DNA of 64,000 nucleotides from the NCBI GenBank assembly GCA_943369485.1, contig CALRNH020000014.1, positions 1-64,000 of the forward strand, in the 5' to 3' direction. Made by a program: the position numbers and the translations under genes. The DNA is from ATX-6F1 sp943369485. GTDB taxonomy: Bacteria; Cyanobacteriota; Cyanobacteriia; PCC-6307; Cyanobiaceae. Under the pieces are notes generated by a model that saw only the letters and a list, made by a program, of their open reading frames with translations, did not search any database and was not told the origin of the DNA. Below, one piece after another: positions 7,613 to 15,091 of the stretch (the first letter of the stretch is position 1; each line of letters starts with the position of its first letter).

Positions 7613-8878
7613 TCAGGCCGGAAGCAGCGCCCCCAAGGCCGAGACCAGCCGGTGGGCCACCGCCAGCTTGGTGGCCAGTTCGATCGCCTCCTCCCGCCCG
7701 TCCGGCCCAAGCAGCCAGCCCTGGTTGAAGGCGGAGCCAAAGCCGGCTCCGGTGCGATCGATCGGATTGGCAAAGAGGAGATCGCAGCCCTTGCGGCGGT
7801 GTTTCTCCCGGGCCTGGGAGAGCACATCGCCACTCTGGGCGGCAAATCCCAGCAGCCGCTGGCCCGCCGGGCGCCTGGCCACCAGTTCGATCAGCAGATC
7901 GGGCACCTCTTGCCAGCCCTGGGCCAGAGCCGCCGCCAGGGATCCCTTATCAAGCTTTTCGGCCAGGGGCTGGGCGGGACGGTGGTCCGCCACGGCGGCG
8001 GCCATGGCGATTGCATCGGCCCCCGGCTGCAGCTGGCGCAGGCGCTGCTCCATCTGGGCGGCTGAGTCGACCGGATGGCAGACCAAGCCATCGAGCCAGG
8101 CGGGCTCCACAGCCAGGGGGCCATGGATCAGATCCACCTGGGCCCCCCGCAGGCGAGCGGCCTGGGCCAGCAGCACCCCCATGCGCCCGGTGCTGGGGTT
8201 GGTGAGGCAGCGGGCGGGGTCCAGATGCTCCCGGGTTGGTCCGGCCGTCACCAGCAGGCGCCGGCCGCACCAGTCGCGGCGCCAGCCCCAGACAGCGAGG
8301 GATTCCAAAGCCAGCAGCAGCGCCTCTGGTTCGGCCATGCGTCCCTCACCGTGGCGATCACAGGCCAGCAGGCCGGCCTGGGGCCCCAGGGGCAGCACCC
8401 GATCGAATCCCTGCAACGCCTGCCAGTTGGCCCCCACCGCGGGGGCGCCCCACATGGCGGTGTTCATGGCGGCGGCAGCCAGCACCGGTGCTTCGGAGGC
8501 CAGCAGCACACTGGCCAGCAGGGTATCTCCGAGGCCATGGACCCAGCGCCCGAGGCTGGTGGCACTCAGGGGCGCCAGCAGGATCAGCTCGGCCCACTCG
8601 GCCAATTCGATGTGCAACGGCCGCGGCGCCCGGTGGCTCCATTGATCGGCCTCGAGATGCACCGGCTGGCGGCTGAGGCTCGCCAGGGCCAGCGGGCTCA
8701 CGAGCCGCTCGGCGCTGGGGGTGAGCACACAGCGCACCACGGCCCCGCGCTGGGCCAGGGCACTCACCACCAAGGGCAGCTTGACCGCCGCGATGCTGCC
8801 GGTGATCGCCACCAGGATGCGCCGACCGGCGAGGGGGTCAGCCGCTGGCGGGATGGGGCCGTCGGCCTCACTCCTCAT
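7613..8878 (-). CDS. coaBC: CoaBC: phosphopantothenoylcysteine decarboxylase / phosphopantothenate-cysteine ligase
   Basis: Two steps of coenzyme A synthesis in one chain. The N-terminal flavoprotein (CoaC) half has RRILVAITGSIAAVKLP, the APLSATSLGRWVHGLGDTLL block (PASANT-like position reads PLSATSL) and AAMNTAMWG (substrate-binding AxNxxMW). The C-terminal ligase (CoaB) half has LLVTAGPTREHLDPARCLTN, AAAVADHRP and the KxDKGSL-like nucleotide lysine motif (LAEKLDKGS). The ATG at 8878 gives 421 residues and an 11-base overlap with the DUF2555 gene upstream, pointing to translational coupling. The longer frame to 8947 only reads through that gene. Confidence 0.93.
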   Translation of the reverse strand: MRSEADGPIPPAADPLAGRRILVAITGSIAAVKLPLVVSALAQRGAVVRCVLTPSAERLVSPLALASLSRQPVHLEADQWSHRAPRPLHIELAEWAELILLAPLSATSLGRWVHGLGDTLLASVLLASEAPVLAAAAMNTAMWGAPAVGANWQALQGFDRVLPLGPQAGLLACDRHGEGRMAEPEALLLALESLAVWGWRRDWCGRRLLVTAGPTREHLDPARCLTNPSTGRMGVLLAQAARLRGAQVDLIHGPLAVEPAWLDGLVCHPVDSAAQMEQRLRQLQPGADAIAMAAAVADHRPAQPLAEKLDKGSLAAALAQGWQEVPDLLIELVARRPAGQRLLGFAAQSGDVLSQAREKHRRKGCDLLFANPIDRTGAGFGSAFNQGWLLGPDGREEAIELATKLAVAHRLVSALGALLPA

Positions 8879-9098
8879 CGAAGGGTTCCTGGTCCACCAG
8901 ATGGACGTAGGGCCGGGCCAGCTCGGGGCGATGGATCGCCAGCGCACGCATCAGGTGCCAGTCCTGGAGACCGGCAAACGGGGTGGGGTAGTCGTCTTCA
9001 TCGAGACGATGGGCCAACTCAGCCGCGGCCGCTTCGTCGAACGCCTCGAGGAGTTCCGGGGTGATCAGGACTGAGGAGACGGCAGTGGGGTCCACCAA
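8868..9098 (-). CDS. DUF2555 family protein
   Basis: A 76-residue acidic protein. The segment RLDEDDYPTPFAGLQDWHLMRALAIHRPELARPYVHLVDQEPFDEE matches my memory of DUF2555, a family found across cyanobacteria with no known role; the D-W-H-L-L/M-R-A core and acidic end are typical. It is the first gene of a two-gene unit with coaBC, which it overlaps by 11 bases. Nothing in the sequence says more about function. Confidence 0.8.
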   Translation of the reverse strand: MVDPTAVSSVLITPELLEAFDEAAAAELAHRLDEDDYPTPFAGLQDWHLMRALAIHRPELARPYVHLVDQEPFDEE

Positions 9099-9138
9099 GG
9101 CGGGAGGGCGTGAGTTTTCAGTGATAAGTTTCGCCCAG

Positions 9139-9211
9139 GGGGAATTAGCTCAGCTGGTAGAGCGCTGCAATCGCACTGCAGAGGTCAGGGGTTCGAGTCC
9201 CCTATTCTCCA
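9139..9211 (+). tRNA. tRNA-Ala (anticodon CGC)
   Basis: 73 bases fold as a complete cloverleaf: acceptor GGGGAAT/ATTCTCC, D stem GCTC/GAGC, anticodon stem CTGCA/TGCAG with loop ATCGCAC (anticodon CGC, reading GCG), and T arm AGGGG-TTCGAGT-CCCCT. The acceptor holds the G3:U70 wobble pair, the identity element for alanyl-tRNA synthetase, which settles the amino acid. CCA is not encoded. A separate CGC species fits the heavy use of GCG in this GC-rich genome. Confidence 0.95.
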
Positions 9212-10033
9212 TCTGAGCGACCGAACAACCCAGTCACTGGCGGCATTGGAGCCAGATCAGCGTCCTTCCCAATCCCTTGAATGGGATTCCCCCTGCGCGT
9301 GCAATCGGGTCCAGCTGATGGGCCTCCTTTGATGGTTCACGACCCAATTCAGCCTTCAAGCTCAAGCTTCAACCCATGGAGCTGCCCCAGCTCAAGCACC
9401 TGGGCGGCGGCGACGACCTCAAGATCAAAGCGGCAGAGTGGTGCCTGGTCCGGCGGCGATCGCCACAGGAAGGGCGCCTGCAGCCCTCGGGGCGCACGCG
9501 AGCCGCGCTGAGAGATCCTCGGAGGTTCGGATGGTCCAGCTCGAAAACGATCAAGGCCAGCCCCAAGAGCTTCTTGACGCCCTGGGCGACGGCCTCGGCT
9601 CGCTCGGTCCTGGGCTGCCTGGGGCTGATCGCCCGTTGGACGATGGCGGCTGCCAGAACAGCTGTGGCCCCAGTGGTGTGGGTTTCTGGGCTGTCAACAG
9701 CCAGCCGCACGCCGGCTTCGCAGCGCAGCGAGCTGGGGCAGCAGGCTGGAGAGAGGCGCCTTGGCCTCCGCGGCCGCGACCGGAACAACGAATGAGACGA
9801 TCGAAGGCCATCCCTAGGGCGTTCGGGTTTGGAGGACCGATTTCGAGTTCCTCAGCTCCGACCCCCCATGCCGTTTCCCCTCTCGTTGGAAGCAGCCAGG
9901 CACGGCCATGGCTGTTAGAGCTTTCGTTTCGGGGGAACGATGACCACTGAAGCGGGCGAAGCGCCACACCCCTGGGCTTTCCGGTGGCCGGCTGAGATCC
10001 TGTGATCCAACTCTTCTGACCAGCTCAACCCCC
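9212..10033. other. 822-bp stretch with no assignable gene
   Basis: Long frames are open on both strands (for example 9438-9950 plus and 9369-9788 minus), but none has a recognisable motif, a convincing start or normal residue composition over its whole length. On the minus strand the frame looks protein-like at about 9540-9680 (segment AEAVAQGVKKLLGLALIVFE), while another minus frame looks protein-like at 9349-9510 (segment CRFDLEVVAAAQVLELGQLH) and ends at a TGA at 9349. This could be a decayed gene read in two frames, or chance in GC-rich DNA. No repeat, terminator or duplicated tRNA end is visible. Confidence 0.4.
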
Positions 10034-10195
10034 ATGCCGTGGACCCCTGAAGCGGAAGCCAAGCTCAAGGAGATCCCCTTCTTCGTCCGTCCGGCGGTGC
10101 GACGGCGCATCGAGTCCCTCGCCAGCGACGCCGGCCTGGAGGTGATTGACGTCAGCTTCTACGAATCGGCCAAGCGTCAGTTCGGCCAGAAGTGA
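10034..10195 (+). CDS. PCP_red-domain small protein
   Basis: A 53-residue protein (MPWTPEAEAKLKEIPFFVRP... ending AKRQFGQK). It matches the PCP_red domain, the C-terminal piece of the ChlB subunit of light-independent protochlorophyllide reductase, which also occurs as free-standing short proteins in cyanobacteria. The core W-T-x-E-A-x-x-x-L-x-x-I-P-F-F-V-R-x-x-V-R-R is intact. The isolated domain may bind a tetrapyrrole or partner protein, but this is inference. It lies downstream of the unassigned stretch and has no obvious operon partner. Confidence 0.85.
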   Translation: MPWTPEAEAKLKEIPFFVRPAVRRRIESLASDAGLEVIDVSFYESAKRQFGQK

Positions 10196-10284
10196 AGGGC
10201 CCGACCGAAGGCGTTGGAACCACAGCAAAACCTCCCGGGACGGCGATGGGGTAAAAGAGAGGTCGGTCGAGGCTCCGTTTCTTC

Positions 10285-10485
10285 ATGTCGCAGTCCAAGC
10301 GCGAACAGGTGGTCAGCCATCTGCGCTACATCCGTCAGGAGCTGCGGGAGATGCATCAGGGCGTGATGGACGACGGACTGCTGCCCGAGGCCGGTGAGGT
10401 GCGGGGTGTGATGGCCCAGATGGAAGCACTGCTGGAACTACTGGAGGGCAAGGGCTCCCGCAAGAACAAGGATGCCGACGGCTGA
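10285..10485 (+). CDS. Small conserved hypothetical protein
   Basis: 66 residues, strongly charged and predicted almost wholly helical (SKREQVVSHLRYIRQELREM ... VMAQMEALLELLEGKG) with a Lys-rich end. No known motif. The ATG is followed by an open frame with third positions rich in G/C like neighbouring genes, and two terminators follow its stop, so I treat it as real. Possibly a short coiled-coil partner protein. Confidence 0.65.
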   Translation: MSQSKREQVVSHLRYIRQELREMHQGVMDDGLLPEAGEVRGVMAQMEALLELLEGKGSRKNKDADG

Positions 10486-10531
10486 AATCGTCGGTCTGAC
10501 CCTTGACAAATCAGGCCGCATCTGACGGCTT

Positions 10532-10557
10532 GCCTGGGGGAGGCCCCCAGGCTTTTC
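10532..10557 (+). terminator. Rho-independent terminator
   Basis: Nine-base perfect stem (GCCTGGGGG / CCCCCAGGC, loop AGG) followed by TTTTCT, 46 bases after the 66-residue gene. Confidence 0.85.
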
Positions 10558-10579
10558 TGTAGCCGTTCCCATCATTCCG

Positions 10580-10606
10580 GCCCGGGCTTCGCCCGGGCTG
10601 TTTTAT
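10580..10606 (+). terminator. Second terminator-like hairpin
   Basis: Perfect eight-base stem (GCCCGGGC / GCCCGGGC, loop TTC) followed by TGTTTTATT. Placed 22 bases after the first hairpin, so the two form a tandem terminator before ycf20. Confidence 0.75.
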
Positions 10607-10750
10607 TGGAATCCCCTATCGGTGGTGGGTGAAGACCACCAGGACGCCAGAAATGGTGTAGACAAGGGCCGGCAGGATGCCAGGCCGGGTGATGGGGATC
10701 ATCCAGGGGGCCGTCCTGCCCCCCTCTTCCCACCCAGGGTCGTGGCTCGA

Positions 10751-11080
10751 GTGCAACAAACCCGATTGCACCTGAGCCTGGCCCGATCGGGCCAACGGCT
10801 GCAGTCGTGGGCTCAGAACCCCTGGCGACGGATCTCTCTGCTGCTGATCGTGCTGCTGAGCGCTTTCGCCTGCGGGAATGCCGTGACAACGATCACCGGA
10901 GCCCTGGACCTGCTGGATCCGGTGGGGGCCCTGGTGTGCGTGGTCTTGGTGGAGTTGGCCATCCGCCTGCGGCGGCCCCTGCTGGTGGAAGGAGGAGATC
11001 CCCTGCCTCTGCAACTGCTCGACATGGCCCGCATCGGCCTGCTCTACGGGCTGCTGATGGAGGGCTTCAAGCTGCTCTGA
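10751..11080 (+). CDS. ycf20: Ycf20 (DUF565) family protein
   Basis: A 109-residue membrane protein with NPWRRISLLLIVLLSAFACGNAVTTITG near residue 24 and a C-terminal hydrophobic run. This matches Ycf20/DUF565, encoded in some chloroplast genomes and linked in Chlamydomonas and Arabidopsis to non-photochemical quenching, with no known biochemistry. I take the GTG at 10751 because the codons before it (frame open from 10622) are low-complexity and unlike the family; upstream GTG codons at 10742 are also possible. It converges with pyrB. Confidence 0.8.
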   Translation: MQQTRLHLSLARSGQRLQSWAQNPWRRISLLLIVLLSAFACGNAVTTITGALDLLDPVGALVCVVLVELAIRLRRPLLVEGGDPLPLQLLDMARIGLLYGLLMEGFKLL

Positions 11081-11138
11081 GGCTTTCCCCCAGGGGGCCG
11101 ATGCGCTCGGCAACGGCCCCCTGGGGGATCGCACGCAG

Positions 11139-12176
11139 CTAGCGGAGTTCCCTGCTGCCTTCCTGATCGGCGGCGGTCAGCAGGTAGAGCAGCGCCATGC
11201 GGACCGGGATGCCGTTGCGCACCTGCTCCTCCACCAGGCTGCGCTCTGGGTCTTCGAGCAGGGCGCCGCTGAGCTCCACCCCCCGGTTCACAGGCCCTGG
11301 GTGGAGCACAGGCACCGCCTTCCCCAGGCGCGCCAGCCGGGCGTGGTCGAGACCGAACTGGCGGTGGTAGGTGTCCAGGCTGGTGAGCAGGTGCTGGTGC
11401 ATGCGTTCCTTCTGCAACCGCAGGGTCATCACCGCATCCGCCCCCTCCAAGGCCCGCTCGAGCTGGCGCTCGATCCGCACCCGGCCGCGGCCGCTCACCG
11501 GGTCCTCGGCCTGACCCGGCGGCGGCGCGTCGACGAAGGCGGCGAAGGCGTCCGGCAACAGGGTGGCGGGACCGCAGAGCACCACTTCGGCGCCGCAGGC
11601 CGTCAGGGCCCAGAGGTTGGAGCGGGCGACGCGGGAATGGAGCACATCCCCCACGATCACGATCCTGCGGCCCGAGAGGGCCTCAAGGGTGGGGTCGTCG
11701 GGAGCGAAGTGACGCGCCAGGGTGAACAGATCCAGCAGCCCCTGGCTGGGGTGGCTATGGAGTCCGTCGCCGCCGTTGAGCACCGCCACCCGCTCGCCGC
11801 TGGCCTCCAGGGCCCGGGCCAGGCTGGCGGGCACATGGGCGCAGCGATGGCGCACCACCAGCACATCGGCCCCCATCGCCACATAGGTGCGGGCGGTGTC
11901 CAGCAAGCTCTCCCCCTTGCTCAGGGAGCTGGAGGCGGGAGCGAAACTCTGCACATCGGCGGAGAGGCGCCGAGCCGCCAACTCGAAGCTGCTGCGGGTG
12001 CGGGTGCTGGCCTCGAAGAAAAGGGACACCACCAGGCGCCCCTGCAGGGCCGGCAGCCGGCGGGAGCCGCTGCTCGGCAGGTTGCGGAAGCGTTGGGCCA
12101 GCTGCAGCACGGTGGCGAAATCATCGCGGCTGAACGCCGCCAGATCGAGCACATGGCGGTGGCTCCAGCGGCTCAT
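11139..12176 (-). CDS. pyrB: Aspartate carbamoyltransferase catalytic subunit
   Basis: Joins carbamoyl phosphate and aspartate in pyrimidine synthesis. The carbamoyl phosphate loop FFEASTRTRSSFELA is intact near residue 53, followed by SLSKGESLLDTARTY, the HPSQGLLDLF block, GDVLHSRVARSN, and HPGPVNRGVEL near the C-terminus. 345 residues is normal for the cyanobacterial enzyme, which works without the E. coli-type regulatory chain. It overlaps the DNA glycosylase gene upstream by 4 bases (ATGA), so the two are probably translated from one message. Confidence 0.95.
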   Translation of the reverse strand: MSRWSHRHVLDLAAFSRDDFATVLQLAQRFRNLPSSGSRRLPALQGRLVVSLFFEASTRTRSSFELAARRLSADVQSFAPASSSLSKGESLLDTARTYVAMGADVLVVRHRCAHVPASLARALEASGERVAVLNGGDGLHSHPSQGLLDLFTLARHFAPDDPTLEALSGRRIVIVGDVLHSRVARSNLWALTACGAEVVLCGPATLLPDAFAAFVDAPPPGQAEDPVSGRGRVRIERQLERALEGADAVMTLRLQKERMHQHLLTSLDTYHRQFGLDHARLARLGKAVPVLHPGPVNRGVELSGALLEDPERSLVEEQVRNGIPVRMALLYLLTAADQEGSRELR

Positions 12177-12814
12177 CGGTCGATGGCCCCCTGAAGACTC
12201 CAGGCCTTGGATGGGGCTGGTGGCCGATCCCCCGGTGCCCGGCGGCTGACACTCCGGCTCGCCCGCAGATACCAGCGCCAGGGCAACTCCTGACCCCGGG
12301 AGACCCCGATCCGCGTGGTCTGCACAAGATCCAGGGGTTCCGGCAACCCCGCGGGGCGGGGGGCCAGCCAGAGGCCACTGTCCAGCGTGGCCGGCAGGCC
12401 GTCATGGGAGCGATCGAAGCCAAACCAGCGCGCCAGCAGACCGGGGCCGGCGGCGCTGCGTTCACCCCCCTCCGGCAGGGCCATGGCCCGCAGCAGGACG
12501 CCGCTGGCCCAGTCGCTGTGGGCGGTCACCACGTTCACGCAGTGATGGATCCCGTAACTCACGTAAACGTAGAAGCGGGCGGGCGCTCCGAACAGGGTCT
12601 CATTGCCTGGTGAGCGGCGACGGTGGCCGTGGCAGCCCGGTTCGCTCTGGTCATAGGCCTCGGCTTCCACCACCACACCCCAGGTGTGGGAACCATCGGC
12701 GAAGCGGCGCACCAGCAGGCAGCCCACCAGGTCGGGGGCCACCTGCTCAGCGGCTCGCTCGAAGAAGGCAAGCGGCAGCGCCTGATCGGCAGCGGCAGGG
12801 ATGGAACGACTCAC
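12173..12814 (-). CDS. 3-methyladenine DNA glycosylase (AAG/MPG type)
   Basis: Base-excision repair enzyme that removes alkylated purines. Family signatures: VAPDLVGCLLVRRF, GVVVEAEAYDQSEPGCHGHRR (the catalytic Glu region E-A-Y), RFYVYVSYGIHHCVNVVT, VLLRAMAL and GPGLLARWFG (the GPGxLxxA/R block). I start at the GTG at 12814, giving 213 residues close to the bacterial family norm; the open frame to 12997 upstream is antisense to another gene remnant and has no family sequence. It is the first gene of a unit with pyrB. Confidence 0.9.
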   Translation of the reverse strand: MSRSIPAAADQALPLAFFERAAEQVAPDLVGCLLVRRFADGSHTWGVVVEAEAYDQSEPGCHGHRRRSPGNETLFGAPARFYVYVSYGIHHCVNVVTAHSDWASGVLLRAMALPEGGERSAAGPGLLARWFGFDRSHDGLPATLDSGLWLAPRPAGLPEPLDLVQTTRIGVSRGQELPWRWYLRASRSVSRRAPGDRPPAPSKAWSLQGAIDR

Positions 12815-12847
12815 GGGGCCATGATGCTTGGGACCGAGGCCGCCGGC

Positions 12848-13203
12848 ATGGGAGCTTCTGATCCCGCCCTGATCACGATCCTGGAGATCAAGGCCGAGCG
12901 TCTTGATGGGGCGGGGAAAACCAATCTGGAGCGGGAACTGGCGCTGCTGAACGCCACCCTGGACGCCAGCGGCCTGGCCATTGATGCGCAGCTCCAAGGG
13001 GCGCTCAGGCCGGTGAACCTGGAGCTCTGGACGATCGAAGACGACATTCGTGAGTAGGACGCCGGCAGGAGTTCAATGCCGCCTTCATCGCCCTGGCCCG
13101 TGCCGTCTACGTCACCAACGACCGGCGGGCGGCACTGATACGGCAGCTCAACCTGCACCATGGTTCAGCCCTGATCAAGGAAAAGTCGTATCGCCCCTCT
13201 TGA
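12848..13203 (+). pseudogene. Broken DUF6165-like gene
   Basis: Frame 1 from an ATG at 12848 (or 12821) encodes ITILEIKAERLDGAGKTNLE ... VNLELWTIEDDIRE and then meets TAG at 13055. A second frame, open to TGA at 13201, continues the same protein family with EFNAAFIALARAVYVTNDRR and ends LIKEKSYRPS. Read together these resemble DUF6165, a short family of picocyanobacteria and others often next to polysaccharide genes, in which IEDDIR is followed by a C-E-R/D linker and the ARxVYxxNDRRA helix. At least one stop and a frame change fall within about 20 bases (13055-13075). The family N-terminus (a V-S-x-G-E-x-x-D-K-like stretch) is also missing. A sequencing error could explain the frame change but not the N-terminal loss. 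Confidence 0.7.
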
Positions 13204-13321
13204 GGCTGCCCCTAAGAAAGCCGCCCCAACCCGGCGACCTCAATGATCGACGAAACCTGTGAAGGGATGCCGCCAAAGCCCCCTGTCGGGGCCAGAATGC
13301 AAGGATCTCGTTTCAGATTCG

Positions 13322-13465
13322 GTGTCCCTCGCCCTCTCCGGCTTCAATCTCGGCACGGTGCTGCTTGCCGGCAGCGGCCTGTTCGTTCTGGCCACGCTCT
13401 ACTTCGGCACCCGGGGTGGCTACTACAACACCGACGACTACCACGGCAACGGCACGGCCCACTGA
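13322..13465 (+). CDS. Small single-helix membrane protein
   Basis: From a GTG at 13322 the frame encodes 47 residues: a hydrophobic helix (FNLGTVLLAGSGLFVLATLY) followed by a conserved-looking hydrophilic tail (FGTRGGYYNTDDYHGNGTAH). The sharp helix-plus-tail design is that of small photosynthetic or respiratory complex subunits, and the tail is unlike random sequence, but I cannot name the protein. An ATG at 13259 in frame would add 21 residues with no helix-like or signal character. Confidence 0.7.
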   Translation: MSLALSGFNLGTVLLAGSGLFVLATLYFGTRGGYYNTDDYHGNGTAH

Positions 13466-13504
13466 TCTGCGCCGAATGATCTGCGTCGACTGAGCCTCAG
13501 GGCC

Positions 13505-13804
13505 TCATCCCTGGCTGCGCAACTGCTCCGACTCCGGACAGTCTTCGGCCGTTTCCAGATCCTCGGCCAGGGCCGTGCGGCTGAAGAAGGCCAGGCGGGT
13601 GCTCACCGCACCGATGGAATCCAGACGCACACTTTCCTCCCAGCTGTGCAGCTCGTCGTCTTCCTCGGCGTCGTAGCGCAGGGTGACCAGGTCGCCTTCA
13701 AGCTCGACCACCAGGGCCTTTTCGATCCAGCGCTGCTGGTCCCGAAGAAACACCCACACCGGGCGCTTCTCACAGCAGAAGCGATGGAGCTTGCGGTGAA
13801 GCAT
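13505..13804 (-). CDS. Conserved cyanobacterial protein (DUF6679-like)
   Basis: 99 residues starting MLHRKLHRFCCEKRPVWVFL, then DQQRWIEKALVVELEGDLVT and SWEESVRLDSIGAVSTRLAF. The beta-rich, acidic centre and the start agree with my memory of the DUF6679 family, widespread in cyanobacteria and without known function. The ATG at 13804 is the natural start; the frame stays open far upstream only because it is antisense to the creatininase-family gene. The two are divergent, with about 110 bases between their starts. Confidence 0.7.
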   Translation of the reverse strand: MLHRKLHRFCCEKRPVWVFLRDQQRWIEKALVVELEGDLVTLRYDAEEDDELHSWEESVRLDSIGAVSTRLAFFSRTALAEDLETAEDCPESEQLRSQG

Positions 13805-13915
13805 GGGGCCTCCGGCGCCTGCACGGCTCCGTCCGGATCCAGTCCGGTCGTTCACGATCCTAGGGATGATGGTCCCATTCGCGCCCGATTCCCCCGCGCG
13901 CTTTCCCCGCCAGCC

Positions 13916-14713
13916 GTGCCCGAACCCTCTCAGCCCTCCAGCACCGAAACGATCCGCCTCCAGCTGCGCAGCTGGCCCGAGGTGGAGTCCTACCTGGGGC
14001 GCCACAAGGGGGTGATCGTGCCCCTGGGCTCCACCGAGCAGCACGGCCCCACCGGCGCCATCGGCACCGATGCCCTGACCGCCGAGGCGGTGGCCCTTGA
14101 GGTGGGGCGCCGCACCGGCGTGCTGGTGACCCCCACCCAGGCCTTCGGCATGGCCGAACACCACCTGGGCTTCCCCGGCACGATCAGCCTTCAACCCTCC
14201 ACCCTGCTGGCCGTGCTTCACGACGTTGTGCTGTCCCTGGCGCGGCACGGCTTCGAGCGCATCTACGTGATCAACGGCCACGGCGGCAACATCGCGACCA
14301 CCCGGGCGGCCTTCGCCCAGGCCCATGCCAGCGCCGCCAGTCGGGGCCTGGCCAACGCTGGGCGCCTGCGCTGCAAGCTGGCCAACTGGTTCACGGCCGG
14401 CCCGGTGATGCAAACGGCACGGGATCTCTACGGCGAGCGCGAGGGGCACCACGCCACCCCCAGCGAAATCGCCCTGACCTTGCATCTGGAGCCCAGCCTG
14501 GTGGCCAAGCAGCGCCCCCTGCCGGTGCCAGCCCCGGCCGGTCCGATCCATGGACCGGAGGATTTCCGTCGCCGCCACCCCGACGGACGCATGGGCTCCG
14601 ATCCTTTCCTGGCCTCAGCGACGGATGGGGCGCGCTTCCTCAACGAAGCCGCCACCGCACTGGCAGCCGATCTGGAGGCTTTTCTGAGCGATGACCCCGC
14701 CGCCGCCGATTAG
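13916..14713 (+). CDS. Creatininase-family amidohydrolase
   Basis: A 265-residue protein of the creatinine amidohydrolase/MftE family, which are metal-dependent cyclic-amide hydrolases. Metal ligands are visible in VIVPLGSTEQHGPTGAIGTD (Glu, His, Asp), the INGHGGN block (His), and REGHHATPSE (Glu/His). The substrate in cyanobacteria is unknown; creatinine itself is unlikely. The start is taken as the GTG at 13916; upstream codons run antisense to the neighbour's promoter. It is followed 44 bases later by gatC on the same strand. Confidence 0.88.
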   Translation: MPEPSQPSSTETIRLQLRSWPEVESYLGRHKGVIVPLGSTEQHGPTGAIGTDALTAEAVALEVGRRTGVLVTPTQAFGMAEHHLGFPGTISLQPSTLLAVLHDVVLSLARHGFERIYVINGHGGNIATTRAAFAQAHASAASRGLANAGRLRCKLANWFTAGPVMQTARDLYGEREGHHATPSEIALTLHLEPSLVAKQRPLPVPAPAGPIHGPEDFRRRHPDGRMGSDPFLASATDGARFLNEAATALAADLEAFLSDDPAAAD

Positions 14714-14757
14714 TTTGGCGAGCAGATCCCGGCCCCTGGCGCGGGCCCTGAGGTTCC

Positions 14758-15051
14758 ATGAGCAAGATCACCGCCGACGACGTACGCAAGGTGGCCAAAC
14801 TGGCTCGCCTTGACCTCCCTGAGGAGAAGATCGCCACCTACACCAGTCAGCTGGAGCGAATCCTCGACTACGTGGCTCTCCTGGAGCAGGTGGACACCAC
14901 CGGCGTGCCCCCCACCACCCGGGCCGTGGAAGTGGTCAACACCACCCGCGAGGATCTCGTTGTGCCTACTCCGGTGCGTGAGGACCTGCTGGAGCAGGCG
15001 CCCCAGCGGGAGGGGGACTTCTTCCGGGTGCCGAAGATCCTGGCGGACTGA
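14758..15051 (+). CDS. gatC: Asp-tRNA(Asn)/Glu-tRNA(Gln) amidotransferase subunit C
   Basis: Small subunit of the GatCAB complex that turns Glu-tRNA(Gln) into Gln-tRNA(Gln), the route cyanobacteria use in place of a glutaminyl-tRNA synthetase. 97 residues with ITADDVRKVAKLARLDLPEE at the start, the LERILDYVALLEQVDTTGVP core, and FFRVPKILAD at the end, as in all members. gatA and gatB are not nearby. It converges with crtR. Confidence 0.95.
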   Translation: MSKITADDVRKVAKLARLDLPEEKIATYTSQLERILDYVALLEQVDTTGVPPTTRAVEVVNTTREDLVVPTPVREDLLEQAPQREGDFFRVPKILAD

Positions 15052-15091
15052 CGCCCCCGGGGGGCGCCGAAGCACACGGCCCTGGGGCCTT

